Below, one piece after another: positions 1 to 5,364 of a stretch of 6,963 nucleotides of DNA. The stretch is from Rhodoferax sp. (GTDB taxonomy: Bacteria; Pseudomonadota; Gammaproteobacteria; Burkholderiales; Burkholderiaceae_C): NCBI GenBank assembly GCA_026785765.1, contig JAJAZK010000368.1, forward strand, positions 1-6,963, written 5' to 3'. Both the position numbers and the translations under genes were made by a program. The stretch's first letter is position 1; every line of letters starts with the position of its first letter. The notes beneath the pieces are model-generated. The model was given only the letters and a program-made list of their open reading frames with translations, ran no database searches and was not told the DNA's origin.

Positions 1-342
1 ATACTGCGCAGGCCCCTTCCACTCACAAAACGAGCCGCCGGGCTGTTGCTGCAGCAGGTGTTTAGCTACATCTACCCACGGCAGATAAAAACTGGGCGGA
101 TGCGATGTCTCCAACACCTTGATGGCGTGGCGAGTGCGGGCAACCTCCAGCGCGCCCCAACGGATGACCACCTCCCGCGTATCGGGCGCGAGCTGCGGTG
201 GGCGGGGAAAATCCCACACTGAGGTTTGGCCGGGTTGCGGCGTGTGCGCAAATGGCGGGCGGGCCTGGCCACGCCACTGCCACTGGTCGCGGGCGGATTG
301 GAGCCAGGCAGGGGTTGGGGCAACTGTGGAGTTGGCAGGCAT
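1..342 (-). CDS. DUF427 domain protein, partial (3' end beyond the left edge)
   Basis: An open frame of 114 codons runs without a stop to the window edge, so the C-terminus is missing. The DUF427 (PF04248) signature is clear: a strand pair around TREVVIRWGALEVART, then VLETSHPPSFYLPWVDV, then GGSFCEWKGPAQY at the edge. A Trp-rich N-terminal stretch (DQWQWRG, residues about 19-25) precedes the domain. ATG at 342-340 was chosen because an AAAGGA ribosome site (plus-strand 352-357) lies 9 nt upstream and the family match begins soon after. The biochemical role of DUF427 proteins is not established. It lies downstream of the vWA pseudogene on the same strand, 172 bp away, so the two may have shared a transcript. 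No frameshift was seen in the visible part. Confidence 0.85.
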   Translation of the reverse strand, partial: MPANSTVAPTPAWLQSARDQWQWRGQARPPFAHTPQPGQTSVWDFPRPPQLAPDTREVVIRWGALEVARTRHAIKVLETSHPPSFYLPWVDVAKHLLQQQPGGSFCEWKGPAQY

Positions 343-518
343 AAGAAGCAATCCTTTCCAATTGACGTTGAAGCAACCATTGTCTTCCGGTAGAGCTTGG
401 CGACAACCAACTCCGCCAGGAAGGTAATTTGCCCCAGGGGCCGGGCTTTCTCGAAACAGCGGCGGTCGGCGGTGACCCGCACCGCGGCCGCCAACGCTCG
501 CCGCTGCGCAAGACTCAT
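343..518 (-). other. Spacer with a possible short coupled ORF
   Basis: This stretch lies between the vWA stop codon and the DUF427 start. An ATG at 518-516 overlaps the vWA stop as ATGA, the usual arrangement for translational coupling. Its frame stays open to position 72, but everything below 342 lies over the DUF427 gene in another frame and is unlikely to be coding. The first 45 or so residues (starting MSLAQRRALAAAVRV, later LGQITFLAELVVAKLY) show G/C-rich third positions like a coding region, and the bias then fades. I do not recognise a family. It may be the 5' remnant of a lost gene or chance open frame in GC-rich DNA. Confidence 0.2.
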
Positions 519-1884
519 CCCCGCCGCCTGCCCGTCCCCTCCGACACACTGCGCCGCAAAAACGCGGCCTTGGTGTAACTCGCGGTCTCCTCTGCCACCT
601 GCAGGGCTTCATCGTCCGACGACAAGCGGCTGACCATCTTGCGGCTGGCAAACAACATCTCCCTGGCGGCCATCCGGGCGTCGCGTTCGAGTAGCGCCTT
701 GAGCTGCGCCAGCTTTCCAGCGAGCCAGGGGTAGTTGGCGGCCATCGCCTCACCGCTGTGCAGCAGTGCTTTGGCCACGGCGCACTTGCCTTGCTGCAGC
801 AGTTGGCGCACCTGCATGTTGAGGTCTGCAAAACCCACCTCTCGCAGACGGCGCGAAAGTGTCGTCGGTCGGCAAGGCGGCCATTTGCGCGGCGGGCGGC
901 ACCGGTAGCTGCAGCGGTGCGCGGTGCAAGGCGACGGTATTGCCATCCATATCCTTCCCTGCCTGCTGAGCGCCGGCAACGTGAGACCGGCCGGGTGGGC
1001 CTGCGCGCGCGGCGCCACATGCAGGCGCAGCAGCATCCAGGCCTCGGCGCTCCAGGCCAGATCGGGCAGCGGCAGCCAGCCGTCGGCGTCGGCGAGTGCG
1101 CCGCCCGGCGGCTCGACAATCACGCCCTGCCCCGCGATGGGCCGTATGCGCAACTGGCGCAGCAGTATGGCCTGCAGCAGCGACAACTCCTCGTCAAACG
1201 CGTCAAACAGGTCTTCGGCCTTCTGGCCGTAATACTGCTGGCCGCCCCCGGCGCCCGCCATGGCGACCATCAGCTCCTCGTTGACGCCGCGCCCCAGACC
1301 CACCGTGGTGGTGCTGACGCCGCGCTCCAGCCACTGGCCACATTGGGCCGTGATGGCCGCCACGTAAACCAAGCCATGGTTCGCCTGCCCGTCGGACAGC
1401 AACAGCACGCGCGAGATGCTGCTTGGCGCGCTGGCCACGAGTTGGCGCGCGCCGGTCTCCAAGCCCGCGTGCAGATCGGCTGCGGCCGCCACTGTCCACA
1501 CCGGCCAGCGCCTGGGCGACGGCCCCTGGCTTCGGGTGAAAGCGCCAGCGGCACGGGCACCTGCACCTTGTCGACACACAGCACCACGGCGAGCTGGTCT
1601 TCGGGGTGCAGCAGCGCGCCGATGTGCCCCACGCAACGCAGCGCCTCGGTCAGCTGCTCTCCGTCCATGTTGCCCGAGCGGTCCACCACCAGCGACAGGC
1701 GCAGGGGGATGCGCGGTTGGGTTGCTGCGCCAGCAGGCTCGGGTGGGCGGGCCGGGGCTTGCACACGCACCAGCACTTCGATGGCGCCGCCTTCGGCAGG
1801 GACGGCGGGACGCAGGGGGGTGACGAGCAGGGTGGGTGCGACGGAAGGCGTCGCGGCGGTGTGGGCGGGTGTCGGATGGGTCAT
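515..1884 (-). pseudogene. vWA domain protein with multiple frameshifts
   Basis: A vWA protein that would be about 455 residues if repaired. The N-terminal part reads in one frame: a Pro/Ala-rich leader, then LRLSLVVDRSGNMDGEQL at about residues 62-78 (MIDAS loop 1) and HPEDQLAVVLCVDKVQV. The end of that part and loop 2 (AVAQALAGVDSGG, then AADLHAGLETGARQL) need two frame changes. LLLSDGQANHGL (loop 3) and AEDLFDAFDEELSLLQA follow, and a helical tail (FADLNMQVRQLLQQ onward) runs to the stop at 515-517. The inferred indels are one extra G in the run at 1523-1526, one extra base at 1484-1485, one missing base near 953 and one extra base at 850-851. ATG at 1884-1882 has AGGAG (plus-strand 1892-1896) 7 nt upstream, which favours it over the upstream ATGs at 1917 and 1935. 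Two metal-binding MIDAS positions are also changed. vWA domains usually mediate protein contacts, but the partner here is unknown. Confidence 0.8.
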
Positions 1885-1972
1885 GGTCGGGCTCCTGAAT
1901 GGGGAAGGCGTGATCATGGGCGTTGGCAGGCTCAAGGCGTGGGCCTGAGGGGCTGGGGCTGCGTACAGCTTG
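1882..1972 (-). repeat. vWA leader, copy 1 of a diverged leader duplication
   Basis: The 90 or so bases ending at the vWA start codon match those ending at the start codon of the pseudogene at 3336. Shared blocks (plus strand) are catggtcgg at 1882, tcatgggcg at 1914, gcaggctca at 1926, ggggctg at 1949 and gtacag at 1963. Spacing between the last four is identical in both copies (12, 23 and 14 bases), and the first interval differs by two bases. The block includes the Shine-Dalgarno region and a second upstream ATG. Confidence 0.6.
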
Positions 1973-1995
1973 CAAAAGGAAAGTGGAGATTGTCT

Positions 1996-2014
1996 GGGCT
2001 CAGCGGGTGAGCCC
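1996..2014. repeat. Perfect 7-bp inverted repeat in the divergent intergenic region
   Basis: GGGCTCA (1996-2002) and TGAGCCC (2008-2014) are perfect reverse complements around a 5-base spacer. No T-run follows on either strand, so it is not a classical terminator. It lies between the vWA start and the antitoxin start. It could be an operator, for instance for autoregulation by the antitoxin, or a leader hairpin. Confidence 0.45.
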
Positions 2015-2066
2015 GATTAGACGGTTCTACCCGAAAACCCTGACGCTACCCATTTTCAAAAGCCTG

Positions 2067-2075
2067 TGCTAATCT
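2067..2075 (+). promoter_or_regulatory. Possible extended -10 promoter for the PaaA2-ParE pair
   Basis: TGC followed by TAATCT (2070-2075) fits an extended -10 element (TGn plus a TATAAT-like hexamer). No convincing -35 hexamer lies about 17 bases upstream. Only six bases separate the hexamer from the antitoxin ATG at 2082, and no Shine-Dalgarno sequence precedes that ATG. A start of transcription at or next to the ATG would give a leaderless mRNA. This is inference from base patterns only. Confidence 0.3.
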
Positions 2076-2081
2076 TGCGCC

Positions 2082-2276
2082 ATGACCACAGCCCTTAGCC
2101 CCATCGTCTCGGAGTTCGAGACCGAGGAACAGGCGGCGAGCCATGACAAGTGGTTTCGTGCCGAGGTGCAAAAAGCCCTGGACAACACGGAACCGCGCAT
2201 CCCGCATGATCAAGTCATGGTTGAAATGCGTGAACTGATTCAATCCAAGAGAGACAAGCGGGGCCGTGCTGGTTGA
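2082..2276 (+). CDS. PaaA2-like antitoxin (stability determinant family)
   Basis: A complete 64-residue acidic protein. The N-terminal LSPIVSEFETEEQAASHDKW and the following DNTEPRIPHDQVMVEM match the pattern of PaaA2, the small, largely disordered antitoxin that binds and neutralises ParE2 in E. coli O157. The conserved features are the SPxVSEFET start, a Trp-Phe-Arg segment (WFRAEVQKAL) and the P-x-IPHDxV motif before a basic tail (KRDKRGRAG). It would act in the cytoplasm by wrapping the toxin encoded just downstream. PaaA2-type antitoxins lack a classical DNA-binding domain, so regulation may need another protein, and none of the known type is adjacent here. The last 11 bases overlap the toxin start, which supports translational coupling. 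No Shine-Dalgarno site is visible. Confidence 0.9.
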   Translation: MTTALSPIVSEFETEEQAASHDKWFRAEVQKALDNTEPRIPHDQVMVEMRELIQSKRDKRGRAG

Positions 2277-2541
2277 CTGGAATCCGGTGGCCAGAGCGTC
2301 ATTGCGGGCCATTCTGGACTACATCGGCGACCGCAACGATTCTGCCGCGCAAGATTTGTATGAGGCGATAGAAGCGGCAACACAGGCTTTGCCGCTGCAC
2401 CCCTATTTGTACCGTCCTGGCCGGGTAGCGGGTACGCGGGAAATCGTGGTGCATCCAAACTACATCGTCGTCTACCGCGTCGCAAGACAAATCGAAATTG
2501 TTAACGTGTTGCACGCGCGGCAGCAGTACCCCACGCTGTAG
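2266..2541 (+). CDS. ParE-like toxin (RelE/ParE superfamily), complete
   Basis: A complete 91-residue toxin of the RelE/ParE fold. It starts MLVDWNPVARASLRAILDYI, which is the N-terminal strand and first helix with the usual A-x2-L-x2-I pattern. The middle has LPLHPYLYRPGRVAGTRE, and it ends with the typical strands IVVHPNYIVVYRV and IEIVNVLHARQQYP. ParE-type toxins inhibit DNA gyrase, while RelE-type toxins cut mRNA on the ribosome. The PaaA2-like partner points to the ParE2 group, whose target is less settled. The start is GTG at 2266, overlapping the antitoxin by 11 nt. The length is normal and no disruption is seen, so the module may be active. Its stop codon at 2539-2541 lies on the cut end of another parE remnant on the opposite strand. 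Confidence 0.92.
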   Translation: MLVDWNPVARASLRAILDYIGDRNDSAAQDLYEAIEAATQALPLHPYLYRPGRVAGTREIVVHPNYIVVYRVARQIEIVNVLHARQQYPTL

Positions 2542-2594
2542 TCTGCAATCGCCTGCAGATCATCCTCCGCCGCCAGCGAAAACAGCACACGCAT
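2472..2594 (-). pseudogene. Truncated parE toxin remnant
   Basis: The ATG at 2594-2592 shares one base with the parD stop (TGATG), as in a normal parDE operon. The first residues, MRVLFSLAAEDDLQAIADY, fit a ParE N-terminus (strand, then an A-x2-D-L-x2-I-x-D-Y helix). After the codon at about 2535 the frame runs antisense into the 3' end of the intact plus-strand toxin gene and stops at 2472-2474, 40 codons in all. Only about 20 codons are therefore genuine parE, and most of the toxin is gone. The break falls within roughly 2535-2545, at the stop codon of the neighbouring toxin gene. No function is expected. Confidence 0.65.
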
Positions 2595-2865
2595 CAAGAC
2601 CTGCTTTTTGCGGCGGGAATACGTGCCTTGTACTTTGTGGTCAGTCGCTCAAAGACCCCATTGGCATCCATACCTGGACCGCTGGCGGCTCCGGCGGCGA
2701 TTGTTGCGCGAAGCTCGTGCAGCTTCAAGGTCTGCAATTGCTCCTGGTCTTCCAGCAGGCGCAAGCCGGCGCGGACCCCTCGCTTGCATTGTTGAAGCGC
2801 CCTTCGCGCACCTGCTCCTTCACGAAACTTTCGAAATGGGTAACCAAGGCGACACTGGTCGGCAT
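2594..2865 (-). pseudogene. parD: parD-type antitoxin with a one-base frameshift
   Basis: Antitoxin of the ParD ribbon-helix-helix family. The first 29 residues (MPTSVALVTHFESFVKEQ, then GRFNNASE) read in one frame, and VRAGLRLLEDQEQLQTLK and the rest read in another. In ParD proteins SE-V-VRAGLRLLE is continuous, so one base is missing near 2776-2779, where a Val codon became GG. The repaired protein would be 90 residues, a normal length. The ATG at 2865 has GGAG six bases upstream. ParD dimers bind operator DNA with the N-terminal strand and cover ParE with the C-terminal part. Here the frameshift separates the two, and the cognate parE is cut away. A sequencing error could explain the missing base but not the loss of parE. 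Confidence 0.85.
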
Positions 2866-2959
2866 TGCAATCTCCGAAGTAACTGTAAATAACCAAGATT
2901 CATGCAGCTGCTCCGTCCAATGGAGACCAGTGGGGCCGTGTCGGCTCAATCTGCAAGGT

Positions 2960-3004
2960 AAAAGCTGCGGCGAAGCTCTTCGGCATCATTGCGCCCGCCG
3001 CAGC
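2960..3004 (-). terminator. Possible rho-independent terminator
   Basis: GCTGCGGC (2964-2971) and GCCGCAGC (2997-3004) are perfect 8-base inverted arms. The loop contains a smaller hairpin (CGAAG/CTTCG, about 2971-2982). On the minus strand the stem is followed directly by TTTT (2963-2960). It lies just downstream of the minus-strand frame ending at 3008 and upstream of parD, so it would end transcription from that gene. The long loop makes it an imperfect terminator. Confidence 0.4.
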
Positions 3005-3007
3005 GGC

Positions 3008-3336
3008 TCAATGCAAGTGCCGCCGGCGCGTGCGATGCGCCGCCGTCACCATCGCCTGATCGCCGGACACCACGGCCCAGACGCCAAAGTAGCGCTCCGC
3101 GGCGGCGTACTGGCTGCGCGAGAGCACGTCGCGCAGGTCCCGACGCGTGGTGAGATCCAGCGTCTTGATCACCGCGCCGTGGCCATCGTGGCGGCTGCGG
3201 CCATGGTCTACCAGCAGCCCGAGGAACCAGCCGGGGATGCCGCGCTGCTGGAGGCGCGTGCTGGCGTGCTGCGTGCGAGTGTGGGCGGGTCGGCAGGCGC
3301 TACGGGAACGGTAGCGGCCTGATTGAGATTCGGCAT
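3008..3336 (-). pseudogene. Small conserved-looking protein, frameshifted, with vWA-like start
   Basis: The ATG at 3336-3334 has AGGAA (3343-3347) 6 nt upstream and begins MPNLNQAATVPVAPADPPTL, similar in style to the vWA N-terminus, but this frame soon stops at a TAG. An adjacent frame is open to 3008 and reads LQQRGIPGWFLGLLVDHG, then VIKTLDLTTRRDLRDVL, and ends GVWAVVSGDQAMVTAAHRTR plus a basic His-ending tail. That order (QRGIP start, central basic helix, final strands ending in T-A-A-H-R) looks like a small globular protein. I recall unnamed small proteins of similar pattern but cannot name a family. A two-base change near 3258-3264 would join the frames. No function is assigned. Confidence 0.4.
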
Positions 3337-3422
3337 GGTCGGTTCCTGTTGGTAGACAGGGAGTCATGGGCGGCAGCAGGCTCAGGGGGCGGGCTGGTGG
3401 GGCTGCGGGTTTGTACAGGTTG
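3334..3422 (-). repeat. vWA-type leader, copy 2 of the leader duplication
   Basis: Second copy of the leader described at 1882-1972. The shared blocks begin at 3334 (catggtcgg), 3364 (tcatgggcg), 3376 (gcaggctca), 3399 (ggggctg) and 3413 (gtacag). The Shine-Dalgarno site here is AGGAA rather than AGGAG. The conserved spacing over about 90 bp argues for common descent rather than chance. Confidence 0.6.
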
Positions 3423-3468
3423 AGGGCTCCACGCTGTCGTTCGCAAGCTCATTCCATGCGCCTGTGCC

Positions 3469-3771
3469 CTACTCCGCCAGCCGTGCCACAACGGCCGGTT
3501 GCAGGTTCACCCAGATCACCGCTCCGCTCGGGTGGTAATAGGAAATAGGTGAAACCAGCCGCTTCGCGTCGCGCAGCACCCAAGCATGCTTGTATTTCGC
3601 TACATCGCCGTTCTTGATGCGTTCGGGCGTGACCAAATGCCTTGCAATGTTGTCGAGCATCGCGGTCTCAGTCAGCGCATCCTGAACGCCAGCGAGCCGA
3701 TCGTATGCCCGAAATGCGCACATGAATTCACTATTGGGGAAGGCATTACCCGGCAAGCCATAGACCGGCAC
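3469..3771 (-). pseudogene. C-terminal half of an ASCH/PUA-like protein, 5' truncated
   Basis: The frame from TAG at 3469-3471 up to roughly 3685 has a plausible globular C-terminus: LTETAMLDNIARHLVTPERI, then KYKHAWVLRDAKRL, then YYHPSGAVIWVNL. The pattern H-A-W-V-L-x2-A-x-R-L followed by G-A-V-x-W-V resembles the last strands of ASCH/PUA-like RNA-binding domains. That is a visual resemblance, not a search result. Upstream of about 3685 the frame lies antisense to the conserved start of the DUF2130 gene, so the residues MPVYGLPGNAFPNSEF and those that follow are probably not native. I read this as the 3' half of a gene whose 5' half was lost at a junction near 3680-3690. Alternatively it is an intact 100-residue protein overlapping DUF2130. 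Confidence 0.45.
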
Positions 3772-4653
3772 GCGGACGAGTTTGAGGCTCTGCTAAAGGT
3801 GCGACGGGATGAACTAGAACTGCACTTGACGCAGGAGGCCCAACGCAAGGCCAACCAGCAAGCCGCCGAGCAGATTGCGAAGTTGCAGGAACAGGTTTCG
3901 ACCGCGAAGCGTGCTGAACGAGAGGCGCAATCCAACATCGATCAGGTCCGCAAGGAGGTCCGCGAAAAGGCAATTGCCGAAGCGGCACAGTCGATTGATG
4001 CGTTGAATGAAGACCTGGCCCGAAAAAACGAGCAGCTGAAGGAGTTCGGCCAGCGGGAGATTGAGCTGCGGCGGCAAAAACAGGCCCTTGAGGAGCAACA
4101 GCGCGATCTGGACCTCGAAGTGCAGCGCCGCTTGGATGAAGAACGTGAACAGCTGACCGCGGCCATAGCCCAGCGCGAAGCTGACCGGTATGCCGCAATG
4201 GAGGGCGACTGGCGCAAGAAATTCGAGGACGCCCAGAAGACTAACGAGGACCTGCGGCGCAAGCTGGAGCAGGGTTCACAGCAGTTGCAGGGTGAAGTCT
4301 TCGAACTTGCGGTGGAGCAGGCCTTGGCTGCTACGTTCTTCCACGATTTGATCGAGGAGGTGAAAAAGGGCATCCGTGGCGCCGACGTGATACAGACCGT
4401 TCGGACGTCTGCGGGCATCCCGGCCGGCAAGATCATCTGGGAGGCAAAGCGCGCCGAAAACTGGTCGGACAAATGGATCCAGAAGCTGAAAGACGATCAG
4501 CAGGATGCCAAAGCAGACATCGCAGTGTTGGTGACGACGGTCATGCCCAAAGGGATTACCGAATCATTCGGGCGCGTCGGGGACGTGTGGGTGATTTCCC
4601 CACAGGTGCTCAAACCGATGGCCGAAACGCTCCGGGTGATCCCTCGTCCGTGA
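3586..4653 (+). pseudogene. DUF2130 coiled-coil, nuclease-like protein, truncated at both ends
   Basis: Numbering from the first ATG gives 355 residues. Family similarity begins near residue 36 (SEPIVCPKCAHEFTIGEG), including a CPKC zinc-ribbon half at 41-44. A long charged coiled coil fills about 60-235 (many Glu, Gln and Arg in heptads). The DUF2130 core follows from GEVFELAVEQAL (236-247) through KKGIRGADVIQTV, GKIIWEAKRAENWSDKW and DIAVLVTTVMPKGI. Asp267 with E286-x-K288 looks like a PD-(D/E)xK nuclease core. Family members usually continue about 90-100 residues past VWVISPQVLKPMAETLR, but here the frame ends five residues later (VIPRP, stop at 4651-4653) against a broken hsdR. Neither the ATG at 3586 nor that at 3637 has a ribosome site, which fits a lost 5' end. 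DUF2130 genes are often seen near restriction systems. No disruption is seen inside the frame. Confidence 0.85.
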
Positions 4654-5185
4654 CCGATGCCCATGCCGCTTCGGCTTGCGCCGTCTTGACGGCGACTTCC
4701 GCCTGCAGGCGGTGAGCGACCGACGCGTAATCGGTCATCACCGGCGCGACGAACGGGCCGGGTTTGAATGCGGCGCTGCTCTTACCAAACGCACGATGCA
4801 GCCAGAGCGCGAGTTCGCGCGCCACCCGAAGGGCGCTGAGTGCCTCAGTTGTCGTGATCGGGGTTGCCGCGAAGTGGTGATTGGCGGCGTTGCCGCGCTG
4901 CCGCAACAGGTGCAGCATGTCGGCAACCGAGCGGTCGAGCTGGTGCCGGCGTTGAAGGGTCATCAACAAATCGGCCTGCGACGTCTGCTGCGACGCATCA
5001 ACCCCCAGAAGCGCGGCCACGTGCTGGGCCAGTGCTTCGCCGAACTGGCGCAGCTTCAGAAGACACGTATTGGGGTCTTGCGCGGCAAAGTTGCGTTCTG
5101 CAGCCGTGCAGAGTTGCACCAGCAGAGGGTCATGCTGGCGTAAAAACTCGAAATTGGATGCGGGGTGCGACAGACCTTCAGACAC
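4610..5185 (-). pseudogene. hsdR: N-terminal fragment of a type I restriction HsdR-like protein
   Basis: 191 codons starting at GTG 5185-5183; an in-frame TAG nine bases upstream rules out a longer start, and no good ribosome site is seen. The text SNFEFLRQHDPLLVQLCTAA, then LIKLRQ-like LLKLRQFGEALAQHVA, QADLLMTLQRRHQLD, LLRQRGNAANHHF and LWLHRAFG...AFKPGPFV is the helical DUF4145-like N-terminal domain of a common group of HsdR subunits. In that group it precedes a coiled linker, the nuclease core and a DEAD-box translocase, in proteins of around 1,000 residues or more. Everything after about residue 175 is missing, since the frame runs antisense into the cut end of DUF2130. HsdR cleaves and translocates DNA with HsdM and HsdS; neither is in the window. 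The fragment lacks all catalytic parts. Confidence 0.6.
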
Positions 5186-5270
5186 TGTTGACTACTGCAA
5201 AAACGCCTGGGCGGCGTCGCCTTCGGGCCCAGTTAAGGCAAGTTGCATTGTGCAATAAATGTATCAACCA

Positions 5271-5295
5271 GGAGCGGGGCAGCGCCGCTCCTTTT
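5271..5295 (+). terminator. Hairpin plus T-run, terminator-like
   Basis: GGAGCGG (5271-5277) and CCGCTCC (5285-5291) form a perfect 7-base stem with a 7-base loop, followed by TTTT (5292-5295) on the plus strand. It lies between the WYL gene and the hsdR fragment, both on the minus strand. No plus-strand gene precedes it, and on the minus strand no T-run follows. It may be a leftover of a deleted gene, or a hairpin in the hsdR leader. Confidence 0.45.
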
Positions 5296-5364
5296 GGATC
5301 AAGCAATAGGCAAATTTCGTCGACATTAAAGGGACGGTGCGTTTGGCACGCATCTCCAAAGCGG

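Noticed and set aside
758..1948. A 396-codon open frame on the plus strand.
   Set aside because: It is antisense to the vWA gene, its composition is Arg/Ala/Gln-rich with no domain pattern, and such frames are common opposite GC-rich genes.
1885..1975. Upstream extension of the vWA gene to ATGs at 1917, 1935 or 1975.
   Set aside because: ATG 1884 has the best ribosome site, and the added residues show no family similarity. The 1975 frame is not the one that carries the N-terminal domain.
2498..3322. A 274-codon plus-strand frame across the parD region.
   Set aside because: It lies antisense to recognisable parD and the 3008-3336 protein and shows no domain of its own.
3942..4472. A 176-codon minus-strand frame rich in Ser, Arg and Cys.
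   Set aside because: It is the antisense shadow of the DUF2130 coiled coil; its Ser/Arg/Cys runs mirror the Glu/Gln/Ala-rich coding strand.
5231..5240. GTTAAGGC as an integron attC core site.
   Set aside because: No matching inverted partner box or second core site was found at the spacing of an attC, and the nearby genes are not arranged as cassettes.
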